Notes: generated from the letters alone by a model not told the origin. A DNA stretch of 64,000 nt from Spongilla lacustris (GCA_949361645.1 OX442424.1:782741-846740), one strand, 5' to 3'. Shown: positions 22,182 to 33,613, counted from the stretch's first letter. Numbers and translations are program-made.

Positions 22182-25100
22182 ACTAAAAGGTACTCAAGGG
22201 GGGAAATAAAGGTACCCCACAGGATACTAACATTATCATGTCCCCATTCTGCTTCAGCTTGGCTGGAGTTACTGGAGTTTTGGTCAACATGTACATGTAA
22301 CCAGGACCACCCTTTGGAGGAGGAGGGCATAATGGGAGAAAGGGGGCAGGGGGGGGGTGGGGATGAAAGAAGTGGTGCCATGAGGGAGGAGCTTGCCTTG
22401 CACACAATCCCTAGATACTTGGCTTTTGCTCCTTCTTTGTAAGCATTCAGGAGGTTCTTCACTATCTCTGTTAAGATTGCTCATTGAAGGTCATGGTACA
22501 GTGACAATGGCATACACTTGTACTTACCTACAATTCCTTTTAGCGTCTCATTCTCAAAATCCTGAATGGCAGCATTAGAGAATACCAGTATTAGCATGTA
22601 TTTGTGGGTGAGTGGAAGCATTACTAAATCACTTACATGCAAGCATAATGTCTGTGTGTGTGTGTGTGTGTGTCACACTGCAAGATCAGTGATTATGTAA
22701 TAATGGTTGCTTCTATGGTATAAACACAGAAACCAGTATGATCCCTGCACATTGAAGAGATTCACCAAGTCCTGCCTAACAGCTTCCAAATTAATAACAT
22801 TTGTGTACATGTAGGCTCCAATTGATTATAAAGTAAGGAATTACCAAGGGAATTACAGAATTGCAATTATAAATATTACTGACCTAAATTAATTTTAGCC
22901 ATACAGATATATTGGTCTGAATTTCTGTAATCCCTTGTTTCCTTACTTTTTACTAAACTGGTGCACGTATACATGTACACTAATTTTATCTTTCTTTTTT
23001 TTTTTAATGGCATACTACATGCATTGAGTCCAATCATGGTGTACCTTCAATGTAGAGATAGTCCCTCTATATACTATCTTTGAACACACACACACACACA
23101 CACACACTGGGCAAACTGTTGTATTTATCCTACTACCTGTCCTCCTCTTCCGATAGATACAGTAACAACCACATTTTCTTTACCAAGCCATTCAATAGGC
23201 ACCTCTTACAAAAAAAATTACAAAGCTGGATACATGAGTGTTCATGAAACTTGAACTATAGCCTAATCGATGTACTACGTGTACATAAGATATGTTGTAA
23301 ACAATACTAAATTTAGTTATAAAATGTATAAGTGTGAACGATTGAACATCTCAAAGGGGCTTCCTGTTTGCCGCTTAGGATGAAGGCAATTGGGGAGGGA
23401 AACAAGGATCTAATAAGAAGGAAATAGTAGACATTGCATTGTTCGATACATCTATTTCGTTTTTCCTTATTACTTCCCTGCTTTTATACACCACTATTGC
23501 CTTCAAATCCTAATATCTCTTCTATTTACTTGTTTCATAAGTACTTGTGTATAGGATGGCTACATGTAAGTGTCAACAGTAATCCAGTCATTACATACTC
23601 TCCTGCAATTGAAAAGATGAAATTAATGACTTTTTGAACCCTTTTAACGATTTGATCATTGGAAGTGGGTCACATTTTTTAAATGACATTCATAATTGGG
23701 GTCAAATTCCATATGGGAGTTGCATTTGATAACTTATCAAGGGGACACATAACTGATTAAGGGGGAGGGGCACATAACTGATCAAGGGGGCACATTACTG
23801 ATCAAGGGGGAGGGGCACATACATATATCTGGCACATAACATCTGGTCTCACTGCAGCCTTCAATGAGTCACTGTTAGGAACACGTGAGGATATAAGCTG
23901 AGGGAGGAGAGGTGATGGTGAGAATGAGGGATGGTTGAATGAGGGAGCAAAACATCACATGAGGGAGCAAAACATCACATGGTCAAAGTGGTCTTACCAA
24001 GACCTTCTGAGGTGTGTAATCCCCTAATGTGGCTTCAGCCTACATACAGGCAAAGACTGAACACAATGAAATCGTTAGGCATCCTCCATACCTGTTGTTT
24101 AGCGTAGAAGGCCACATTTTCAATGTCCACCATGAAGTCATCATAGTCCCTGCGCACTGAAGGTGTCAAGTTCTTCAGCTTGCCAACAGTCCCCTCTCCT
24201 ATATCATTAAGGAAGGCATGGTGGGATGGACAGGTACCATGTTGGACCCTACCTCTGAGCTTTGCTGCTTTGCGAATGAACTCCTCATCAGGGGGAACAA
24301 AGATGGAGCCACTTCTGGAGTCTTTAAAAGGCTCTTCTCTGCTTGCCTTTAGTTCCACACCCATAACGTTACCTTGCATTGGTTCAATATCATTCTCCAC
24401 CTTCACTTCCTCCTCTTCTGCCCCCTCTTCAATGCCACTGTCCTTGGTGAGTGAGTCCTCCATAATGCTTGACGGATCCAAACAGCCGCCGTCAGAAATC
24501 TCCTCAAACAGGAGCTTAGTGATCCCACCTGGCAATAGTGCAGAGGTATATTTATCCTGTTCCATATTGCATGCGCCGCCATCCTTTGGAATATCCCCAC
24601 CGTTAGGAGTGCTGGAATCACGTGCGCATGGCTGTGGGACCGGGACAGTAGCATCGCTGCCTTCTTGCTCGTTGGTTATAACAACGTGGACTGGTCTTTG
24701 CTTATGGGTCTGGGGATGAGGTTGAGGTGATTTCGGTTGTGGCGATCGGGGAGTAAGTACGATGGCAAGATCGCCGGATCCAATGCTCATCAGGGAAGGT
24801 CGCAGGGGTATCTTAATCGGAGGTAGCTTTTTACTGTGCTTTAAAACAAGCGACGTAGTCACCGATGCTGACGTCATCCTTTCTTTTGCAGGATTGGGGC
24901 TATAGGTTCTCCGCGGAGATGTTAGTCCGGCAGCGGGATTCGTACCCACATCAAGAAGTAAAGTATTGCTGGAAAGATGTACTGCATTCTGTTCTGGAGC
25001 TGGGGCGTGCCTCTCAGTAGGCTTACTACTTTGTTTCTCCGTGACAGTCGCCCTTTCGCCAGAAATGTTTCGTTTCCTCGAGGCTTCCATGGCTAGCGGA

Positions 25101-25300
25101 GGTGCAGGCGACGTACCGAACCCTGCGGTGTTGAGTCTTGGTTTGTGCTGCTTGTTAGGAGCACCGTCCTTCGTTAGTTTGACCGGCTTTGAGTTTGCAA
25201 TTATAGGCGCAGCGCCGCTCTCGGCGCACGATTCTGGGGACGGCTCAAAAGACTCGCACGACAGCGACAGCATCGGCGACTGTAGTGCGAGCGTGTCCAT
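21520..25300 (-). CDS. unrecognised 580-aa protein (12 exons)
   Basis: Exons: 25300-24253, 24198-24092, 24039-23998, 23202-23137, 22775-22728, 22561-22528, 22467-22397, 22311-22232, 22066-21964, 21745-21707, 21682-21670 (13-nt micro-exon), 21611-21520. They total 1743 nt and keep phase throughout. Exon 7 uses a GC donor (AAG|GCAAGC). The start is the first ATG, 25300. The N-terminal 300 residues are disordered, Ser/Pro/Lys-rich, ending in a very acidic stretch (IEEGAEEEEVKVENDIE). From about residue 350 a folded region begins: DYDDFMVDIENVAFYAKQQ, VPIEWLGKENVVVTVSIG, IVKNLLNAYKEGAKAKYLG, MFWKCIGVLMSKLVPRGSF, IALYFDPVKHRQW. I recognise no family. A partial, broken second copy lies at 29.5-36.2 kb, which shows that the exon boundaries were inherited. 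Exon chaining is solid for exons 1-3 and 6-12; exons 4 and 5 rest on frame and splice sites alone. Confidence 0.7.
22150..22182. repeat. poly-G run (about 30 nt)
   Basis: Intronic homopolymer, followed by ggggg-rich flanks. Similar poly-G/C runs occur near 21369-21400, 36153, 38992, 50175, 53127 and 54200. Confidence 0.9.
22815..22962. repeat. decayed palindromic element
   Basis: Arms reading attataaagtaaggaattac and aatcccttgtttccttactt are imperfect inverted copies. They resemble the 39.94-40.25 kb palindrome (shared ccttgtttccttactttttac), so this is probably an older member of that family inside an intron of the 580-aa gene. Confidence 0.6.
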
Positions 25301-26830
25301 CTCTTCCTCCTTGAGAGTGGGACATTTATTGCATGCAATGCTGGTGGGACAGTGCGCACACAACGCTTGCTTACTGTAGCGCTCATGTCGACATCGTCTC
25401 GGTCGGAAGCGTAGGCGGGAGCAACGTTCACCGTCCGCACACCTTGCGATTCAGCAGTGCCCCCACTGGTGCGGCGTCCTTGCCTGCTGCTGCGCCTGCT
25501 GGTCACGTTATACAATAGAGGAGGCAGTCAGTATAAACACCACCTGCGCATGCCGCTCAGTGCTAACTTCATCGCTTTATAAGTGGTTGGTCTGTGAGGC
25601 GTTAGGGTTCTGCTGTCTTTCTGATCGTCGCTACTGTGTGCAATACGGTTACAATAAGCAGTGCTAACCGGCATGTGTGAAAAACAAACCTGTAGGGGAT
25701 ACTGATCTGTTTTGACGTCAGTATGCGTTGGTTTTCCATCGGGTATAAGTAGCCGCTATGAGCCATCGTCTCTCTGCAGTTTGAGAACAAGCGCAGTATA
25801 TAATAGGGTTTCGGCATAACATGTAGCTCCGCCGACCCAAAGTCCCAATCTGTCTCGTCTGCGTCGAAGTCTTTCTGTACGCTAACAATTGTTCCCATCT
25901 CGACCGGAGCTGCGAGAAAGTATAATATTCACCCTTGGTGCTAACCAGCGTCCCTGTGGGGGGCCGTGAGGAAATTTGTAATGATCGCCTTCGTTCTACG
26001 GAAGAACAAAAAGAAGTAGTCAGTCTCACGTAAACATAGCCGCGCTAACTGACTTAAGTTATCTGCGGACATTTTACACTGAGTTTCCAATAGGGTAAAA
26101 TGGCTGAGGTCATTATCATCATACTGATGCTTACTGATCCAATCTGTCTGCTGAATGGATCTTATATATTGCAAGAGTAAGGGTTAATTAAGCATTCTGA
26201 TGGTAAGGATATTATGGACTGCAGTAGAAGGCAGAGAATACTGATCAAAATGGACGACATGGCTGTACTGCCACCTGCATGATCCTCCCTGCCTGCATGG
26301 CTTGATTGCCCCAGTGACCAAACACCTCAACAATAAGAGGAACTTGATGCATGCACGCAGGGCCAACCAATCCGCCAGAGTAATTATAAAACTCAAGACA
26401 AATGTCAAAATAAATACCAATGTCAAAATAAATATAAAACAAAAACAAATGTCTAAATAAAACAAAGACATTTAAATCACTGCGAAAGTTGTTTGAACAC
26501 TGCTCTAGAATCTGTTGAATGACACTACCATGTCAACAGAACTCAGTGAAGAACTGGTCTTATTATGAGTGCCATACATGTAAACGAGAATCAAATATAA
26601 AACAAAGAAAAATGTCAAAATAGACAAATGTCAACATAAATATAAAACAAATGTCTAAATATATATAAAACAAATGTCTAAATAAATATAAAACCAGGAA
26701 TCTCAGGACTTTTCAGTTATTATGTGTCCCCCTGATCAGTTATGTGCCGGCCCCCTTGATCAGTTATGTGCCCCTCCCCCTTAATCAGTTTTTAATAGGA
26801 ATATCAATCTAAATAAATTTATGAACACCC
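25301..26830. other. upstream region of the 580-aa gene; no firm gene
   Basis: This stretch includes the promoter side of the 580-aa gene. An open frame on the minus strand at 25883-25602 begins MGTIVSVQKDFDADETDWDF and meets a possible donor (CCCTACAG|GTTTGT), but I find no partner exon or relative. Beyond it lie AT-rich sequence and short repeats of aaatgtctaaataaatataa at 26400-26700. A G/C-rich patch at 26722-26788 is an inverted copy of sequence at 23745-23820. Confidence 0.5.
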
Positions 26831-27485
26831 ACATAAACCATGGTTAGGCAAATACCAAACACATTATTAAAATTCATCTTTTACAATTACAGTTCAAAAG
26901 ATAAAATCAAATACCTTGCAATTAATTAATTTGACACAGAAATGTACAACAGCTTTTAAAAAAATTACAAGATTTATAATCTAAAGAATAGTCGTGATTA
27001 ATTGGCGTTTTATTAGTTAATATTCAAAACAACAAATCAAACTTGAAAATGCTAAAGGGCCACTACAATTGTAATTAACTTTGAGTTATAGTAACTCACC
27101 ATTACATGATCTAATACACAATCAAATTGTGATTTTTACTTCATTTAATCATGGAGTAATTAGTGATGGTTATTAAAAATAGTTACCCCATAACAGCTTC
27201 AATCTTAATAACTTTAAAGCAAATTACGTTTTTAAAATATTAATAACTCACTATTGAACTCAGTAACTTGAAATCAGTCCTGTTCCACTGCATACTCAGA
27301 TCTTGTGTTACTTATTAGTAGTTATTAAAATCAATTATCTCTAACCGTAATCTTGAATAATGTTGATAATAGTGGGCTTTGAATATTTTGATTTATGAGG
27401 GCTTTGATACAATTACTTAACCGCTTACTTCTAATTGGATTGTTAGTATTTGCCTAACTTCTGCAACATAGGTTAAAGAAAGCAA
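26831..27485. repeat. AT-rich block, copy 1 of a segmental duplication
   Basis: It aligns by eye with 62880-63400: both contain gttaggcaaat, gataaaatcaaata, ttaattaattt, the 20-mer agttaatattcaaaacaaca, and cttgaaaatgcta followed by ccact. No coding potential. Confidence 0.75.
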
Positions 27486-27544
27486 GCAGTTAATTGATTT
27501 CAATCCTAAGTTATAGTGATGTAAAAGCGTTGCGTTCTTTCGTG

Positions 27545-28105
27545 AAGACCCTGTATAGGTTGAAGAGGGTAGTGTGTACTATATAGGGGTTGGAGAGGGT
27601 AGTGTGTACTATATAGGGGTTGAAGAGGGTAGTGTGTACTATATAGGGGTTGGAGAGGGTAGTGTGTACTATATAGGGGTTGAAGAGGGTAGTGTGTACT
27701 ATACAGGGGTTGAATAGGGTAGTGTGTACTATATAGGGGTTGAAGAGGGTAGTGTGTACTATATAGGGGTTGAAGAGGGTAGTGTGTACTATATAGGGGT
27801 TGGAGAGGGTAGTGTGTACTATATAGGGGTTGAAGAGGGTAGTGTGTACTATACAGGGGTTGAAGAGGGTAGTGTGTACTATATAGGGGTTGAAGAGGGT
27901 AGTGTGTACTATATAGGGGTTGGAGAGGGTAGTGTGTACTATATAGGGGTTGGAGAGGGTAGTGTGTACTATATAGGGGTTGAAGAGGGTAGTGTGTACT
28001 ATATAGGGGTTGGAGAGGGTAGTGTGTACTATATAGGGGTTGGAGAGGGTAGTGTGTACTATATAGGGGTTGGAGAGGGTAGTGTGTACTATATAGGGAG
28101 TGTAT
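27545..28105. repeat. 30-bp minisatellite array A
   Basis: About 18 copies of a 30-bp unit made of ggggttgaagagggtagtgt and gtactatata, with g/a variation at ttgRaga. It is the same repeat, in the same orientation, as the giant array at 45.8-52.8 kb. The period is ten codons, so every frame without a stop stays open; these ORFs are artefacts. Confidence 0.95.
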
Positions 28106-28279
28106 ATAGGGCTTATTCTGTAATCTTGCTAGAGTACTTATGACTTCTACATTTAAGACGCAATTGCATGGATACATGCTGCCTTTGCCTTGTATAATGG
28201 TGTGTACTTATGGCCCAGAGGGTACCTGGTGTTGCCTAGGGCCCAGAGGCTTGCAGTAACATGCCTTCTGTTGACATAG

Positions 28280-28473
28280 AAGGTGATACAGTGACTACCG
28301 GTACTGCTCAGAGACCACCAGATGATCCCATTGGTCTAAGACCACCAGATGATCCCATTGGTCTAAGGCCACCAGATGAACCCATTGATCTTAAAGATTG
28401 TGAAGCCTACATAGAACGAACAGCTTTGGAAGCTCCTCCTCTTCCTGTTCAAGATGAAGATGACTATATATAA
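28280..28473 (+). CDS. stray 3' exon: Pro-rich cytoplasmic tail of a receptor paralogue
   Basis: An exon with acceptor ttgacatag at 28279 and phase 1 encodes 64 residues to a stop at 28471-28473. There are three copies of the nine-residue unit RPPDDPIGL, then LKDCEAYIERTALEAPPLP and QDEDDYI. The bases before it encode MPSVD, which matches the MPPVDK end of the transmembrane exon of the 44.7-62.8 kb receptor; the sequence gtacctggtgttgcctaggg upstream also matches that receptor's intron at 62092. A second copy lies at 63495. No Ig, transmembrane or other exons are found upstream here, so this is either a gene fragment or an alternative tail exon reached over a long distance. Two tyrosines (AYIE, DDYI) could be signalling sites (inference). 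Confidence 0.5.
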
Positions 28474-28483
28474 ACAGTCCTGA

Positions 28484-28960
28484 CCTTCCCATGTTAGCTA
28501 GCTTATTTTGTGTGTGCATGATAAGGGGGAAGGGATTTCAAGACCACACCCTCATACCCTCTCCCATGGGTTGGTTATTCAACACGAGCAATAATTGTCT
28601 GGATGACTGTTTTTGTATCTTTTGTTTTGCTAATCCAATTTTAACCAATCAGTTGGTAAAGGGTTGTAGTTTAAAGTGGATTACACACAACATTTGATGT
28701 CATCAGGATGCATTTTCTTGGTCCCTGTCTCTGGCAGATTTAGTTTAATACTTGTAAAGACATTTAACCACTTGTGTCCATCTCCTGAGCTACTGTTAGA
28801 AATTGCGCATGCTATTATGTAATATGATGTCATTGCCATGTGTAGGATTTACTGTGTCATTTGAACATGTTTGTGAGATCACCCACATGAATCTTATTGA
28901 TTGAAATGCATTTCTATAAGGCAACAGCCTTCTGCCAGTCCAATTAGTTGCAACTAAGAC
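28484..28960. other. 3' flank of the tail exon; nothing found
   Basis: The first bases (cttcccatgttagctagctt) match 63754-63775, so the duplication extends about 35 bp past the stop. The rest shows no gene or repeat that I can support. Confidence 0.5.
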
Positions 28961-28965
28961 AGGGT

Positions 28966-29318
28966 TGCTGAAAGTCAGGCCAGGCTCCGGCCTGTGACCT
29001 GAAAGTCAGGCCAGGCTCCGGCCTGTGACCTGAAAGTCAGGCCAGGCTCCGGCCTGTGACCTGAAAGTCAGGCCAGGCTCCGGCCTGTGACCTGAAAGTC
29101 AGGCCAGGCTCCGGACTGTGACCTGAAAGTCAGGCCAGGCTCCGGCCTGTGACCTGAAAGTCAGGCCAGGCTCCGGACTGTGACCTGAAAGTAAGGCCAG
29201 AACTCCGGCCTGTGACCTGAAAGTAAGGCCAGGCTCCGGCCTGTGACCTGAAAGTCAGGCCAGGTTCCGGCCTGTGACCTGAAGGTCAGGCCAGGCTCTG
29301 GCCTGTGACCTGAAAGGT
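28966..29318. repeat. 31-bp GC-rich minisatellite
   Basis: About 11 copies of a 31-bp unit, cctgaaagtcaggccaggct followed by ccggcctgtga. The core aggccaggctccggcct is close to self-complementary, so each unit can fold into a short hairpin. Confidence 0.95.
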
Positions 29319-29504
29319 CGACCCGATAAGAATACAATTATTAATTTCCAGTTACAATTATTCATTCATTGTATTAATAAATAGGCAAGGCTAGCTACAA
29401 TTATTAATGAGACTATATACAAGTACGTTTATTCATTCGTTAACCCCGCAAATTCGCAGTTGTCGCTATGAATACAGCCTTAGGTGCTTGCCTCTCTAGC
29501 AGAT

Positions 29505-30090
29505 ACTTCCCATAAGCGTTAGGCACCTCCATACTTGTTGTTTAGCATAGAAGGCCACATTTTCAATGTCCACCATGAAGTCATCATAGTCCCTGCGCAC
29601 TGAAGGTGTCAAGTTCTTCAGCTTGCCAACAGTCCCCTCTCCTGTATCATTAAGGAAGGCATGGCGGGATGGACAGGTACCATGTTGGACCTTACCTCTG
29701 AACTTTGCTGCTTTGCGAATGAACTCCTCATCAGGAGGAACAAAGATGGAGCCACTTCTGGGGAGTCTTTAAAAGGCTCTTCTCTGCTTGCCTTTAGTTC
29801 CACACCCATAACGTTACCTTGCATTGGTTCAATATCATTCTCCACCTTCACTTCCTCCTCTTCTGCCCCCTCTTCAATGCCACTGTCCTTGGTGAGTGAG
29901 TCCTCCATAATGCTTGAAGGATCCAAATAGCCGCCGTCAGAAATCTCCTCAAACAGGAGCTTAGTGATGCCACCTGGCAATAGTTCTGTATTTGCAGAGA
30001 TATATTTATTCTGTTCCATATTGCTGCGTGCGCCGCCGTCGTTTTGAATATCCCCGCCCCACCGTTCACGGTTGTATGCTGCTGGAAACT
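29505..30090 (-). pseudogene. broken copy of the 580-aa gene, part 1 (exons 2 and 1)
   Basis: It matches 24070-24610 almost base for base, in the same orientation, including the exon 2 sequence, the 54-nt intron (donor here GTAAGG) and the acidic stretch of exon 1. An extra G in ctggggagtctttaaaa, compared with ctggagtctttaaaa, shifts the frame after KASREEPFKDS. No downstream exons follow on the left. Homology stops near 30090 and resumes at 34870. Confidence 0.85.
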
Positions 30091-31830
30091 AAGTTAACAA
30101 TCAGATCATTTACGGTATTACCATATATTCCTAAACTGATGGCTCATTATCCCCAGAAATTTTTATGCGCGTTAAAAATAAAGCCAATCAGTTACATAAA
30201 ACGGCCGAACGTCACAATTATAGTAGAAAGGGGCGTTTCTAGGCAATTACTCCCATGTATCGATGGTATTAGTACATATACATGTATGTGCAATTATACA
30301 TGTATGGAGTAGACTTCTTTACGCACGATCCATACAATTGGAGGGGAGATGAATGAGAATCGTGAGCCATAATCGGTCGATGACAACGGAAGCGAGGTGG
30401 AGGGCAGTGGCGTAATATTCAGTTGGGAGACTTTGTTATTGACGAGGAATTCTCGCTCCCACAACTCAGCCTTTCTGATGTTGGTAGCAATCTAATAGGC
30501 ACAGTTACTGCTACCAACACCAACAAGGCTTTATAGGCAATAGCCGCCAGCTATCGAATATCTAGTTTAACGAGCTACTTATCGCTAGTCTTCGTTCGTT
30601 TGTATATCGATCGTCAACAACGAAGTAGGCCTGGCTTGCGAGGCTACAATCTGCGCGTTACTATGCGAGCTAGCTAGTACATTTCTGGAACGCGCTGCTT
30701 GGTTTCATCCGCGTGCCCAGAAAAGTTCTATGATTCTAGCCTTGCTAAAGCAATACATGCAGCATTCACCACGGTTTAAAATTTGTAATAGAAGCGAAAA
30801 AACCAACGATAATACTACTCAGCCTGGTCGAATTGTTTTATTTTGTTAGGGGTCTGCCGTCGAGTTTGCATCTTAAAACTAGCTACTCGCATGCATAGTC
30901 AGTGAAGTGGCCCGAGCCCCGGAGGCATGCCATGCAACATCATGCAGTTTCCACTTGCAATTGGCAAGGTTTGTTCCTCAAGGGATTTTGACTAACAATA
31001 ATATTGGTGTTAGTTATGCATATGGACAACACGCGTTTTTATCCAAATAAACTATAATCGATGTAAATCAATAGATGTGAATAGTATATCAAATGTCAGG
31101 CGTTATAACATTGTTTTGAATCGTCAGATTGTCTTCAAACTTTGTCAAACACAAGATAATAAACAGTGCTATGAGTCCAGATAGTTTTCTAAGTGGTCTG
31201 AACCTTAGATCTGGGTGTTCTGATACGTAAAAGATGTGTTATTTTTAGTAACGGTAAGACGAGAGTGAATTTCAAAAAGTCAATACAGAATGCCGAAGAG
31301 GAGCCTTCATACTATGGCAGTAACTAAGCAACTGCCATAAATGCCACGCCGTGAACCAACAGGAGGTCGCTACATCAGACATACGCGATAAAGTGTTGAA
31401 AATTTGGACGCACAAGTTAGGAACAAGATGGCGGTCAATTATTTGCAAAATTGTAACATACCTAAATAAAGTGGATAATACACCCGATTTTTGATTAAAT
31501 CCATCCGTACGTTCAGTTGCGTGCAGCAAAAACTATTCGGTTGGTTTCCAAGGATGGTTTTTCACAGAGAGCATTCACCTTGAGCTGCTGTATAACCGTT
31601 GTGGATAGTTGAGCTATAAATATCCGGTTCTTTGGATCTATGCGGGGTCAAACATTTTATCCATTATTTTATCCACTTACATGTAATTCTATAATTTCTG
31701 GGGTTATAGACATCTGATGTTTAAAAGCAAACCATGACTCAGCAGAACTAGCAAATCAAAAAGTTAAAACGAACCCAAGCACTGCATTAATTTTCCTGTC
31801 ATGTCCAGTCGCGTCGATGCGCACAATTGA
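30091..31830. other. non-coding spacer
   Basis: No gene, tandem repeat or mobile-element border that I can support. It separates the two parts of the pseudogene together with the elements that follow. Confidence 0.4.
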
Positions 31831-32306
31831 AATGGACCCTTTGCACGAAAGATCGGAAGTACGATAAACGTCACGTCCGGAGTAAAAACCACAGCGGTTG
31901 CCTATAGAGACATCGTGTCACGTTCGCGGACCTTTGCGTAATAAAATGGCAATTCTCTTTCCCGCTCAGACATTTATCCTTCGGCCGATCCAGTTCCTGA
32001 TCAAACTATGCTGCCAACAGTAAGTTTGACCGAGTCTGACATACCCAGAGCTTTTTAAAGCCATCCATTTTAAAAGGCTCCGTGTATGTCAGACTCCGTC
32101 AAGCTTACTGTTAGCAGCATACTGAGCATAGTTTGACCAGGAACTGAATCGGCAGAAGGATCACTGTCAAGGAATGACTACGAGCGTTGCCATTTTATTA
32201 CGCAAAGGTCCGCGAACGTGACACAATGTTTCTAGGCAACCGCTGTGGTTTTTACTCCGGACGTGACGTTTATCGTACTTCCGATCTTTCATGCAAAGGG
32301 TCCATT
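31831..32306. mobile_element. 476-bp palindromic (foldback) element
   Basis: Arms of about 215 bp, from aatggaccctttgcacgaaa to its inverse tttcatgcaaagggtccatt, meet in a short centre around ctttttaaagccatcc. Arms differ at several scattered sites. No ORF. Non-autonomous foldback DNA transposon (inference). Confidence 0.8.
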
Positions 32307-32441
32307 CCACATAGATACGTTTTGCAAGGTCACGCGATACGTATTTAGAAGGAGGGCGTTACTAAATTCGACGACGTAGCCTTTGGTGACTGAACTGGAA
32401 GGTAAGCGTACTACAGCGATGATCAGGAGGCATGTGGCTAC

Positions 32442-32501
32442 TAGTTGGGCGTAGCCCGACCTTCGCGTATTAGCGGAAGAAGGTCGGGCTACGCCCAACT
32501 A
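32442..32501. mobile_element. 60-bp hairpin MITE, TIR tagttgggcgtagcccgacc, 9-bp TSD
   Basis: Arms tagttgggcgtagcccgacc and ggtcgggctacgcccaacta flank a short loop. The left flank is TGTGGCTAC. The right flank reads TGTGG and then the next element; when that element and its own duplication are subtracted, the right flank is also TGTGGCTAC. Relatives lie at 33007-33209 and 37604-37650. Confidence 0.8.
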
Positions 32502-32506
32502 TGTGG

Positions 32507-33604
32507 TAGTCTCGTTCCCAGACCTATTTATTGAGAAACAAGGTAAAAATAGGGTCTGGTACAACGCGACCAAATTTCGGTTGCAAAGGGCTACGTAAGA
32601 AATCTAATTATACACATTCTTCAACATTAATTAAAAACAGTTAACTCTGGAATGTATTAAACGTTGCCGAGTTTTTGATGAGGTCCAGCGGTCTTATGAA
32701 GAAACAAGAATTCTAAATCCGGCGATTTAGGGCATGAGAGGCACATAGTGTGTTGAAAGGGGGCTTTGCCTAAGGTTAACAGGTCAAGCCTGCCTCTCCG
32801 TCTGCAACCCTCCCCTCTAAACAACTTATCCAGTCTGGAGGACAAAAGTATTTAACATTGAGGACAAAAGCATTGGGGACAAAAGCATTTCAAGGTCAGA
32901 AGTATGCGCCTGAGTCCAAAAAGATCCACTTGATACTCTCCTTGTATAACTTCTTTTTCAACATTTTCGCCACCGTGATCACTTCCTAGGCCTACCGTAC
33001 GTATACGCGTTGGGCGTAGCCCGACCATCGCGTGTATTGGCGGAAGGTAGCTAGGTCGGTATATACGTATACAATGTACATGTACCTTTGTTCCCATCTG
33101 ATAGCGTATGTGGGCTATACACAATAGCCCACATACGCTATCAGACGGGAACAAATCCATTGATACCCGACCTTCCGCCAATACGCGAAGGTCGGGCTAC
33201 GCCCAACTAACCTGATCCTTCATCAGTGCTATTAAGGGTGATATAACGATGGTGTCAAACAGCAGGCGAATTAAGTATGGCGTAGCATATTGTATTTCAG
33301 ACACCAGTTGGAAGGGACACAAATACATCTCTTCTCTTAGCAATTAATGCTCTGCCTCTTGTTCTAAATTCGTAGGATTCTGCAACAGCTCTCTAACGCT
33401 TCGACTTCGACAACACTAAGCGTACACGTAGCCATGTATGTGGGCACTCGACGCACTTAGACACGCCCAATATTAAAATTCCACGCATACCTGTAATCTG
33501 ATTGGTGCCGCCGAGATTCCAGCGCTTGCAACCGAAATTTGGTCGCGTTGTACCAGACCCTATTTACCTAGTTTCTCAATAAATAGGGTCTGTGAACGAG
33601 ACTA
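32507..33604. mobile_element. 1.1-kb TIR element, TAGTCTCGTTCCCAGAC ends, 9-bp TSD
   Basis: Inverted ends of about 85 bp (tagtctcgttcccagaccta ... and its inverse) carry an 18-bp stretch caaccgaaatttggtcgcg in both arms. The flanks are perfect 9-bp duplications, ACTATGTGG at 32498-32506 and 33605-33613. The inside has no transposase and contains another hairpin element (33007-33209). Long TIRs with 9-bp duplications suggest the Mutator (MULE) superfamily; that assignment is inference. Confidence 0.8.
33007..33209. mobile_element. 200-bp hairpin element nested inside 32507-33604
   Basis: Ends gttgggcgtagcccgacc and ggtcgggctacgcccaacta match the 60-bp MITE at 32442. The centre is a second palindrome, gatagcgtatgtgggctata against tagcccacatacgctatc. 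Confidence 0.75.
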
Positions 33605-33613
33605 ACTATGTGG

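Noticed and set aside
22128..22442. Gly-rich ORF on the plus strand
   Set aside because: Translation of the poly-G run and flanks opposite exons 7-8 of the 580-aa gene.
23845..23885. Possible extra exon (SLKAAVRPD) in the 580-aa gene
   Set aside because: Its phase does not fit between exons 3 and 4, which join directly in phase 0.
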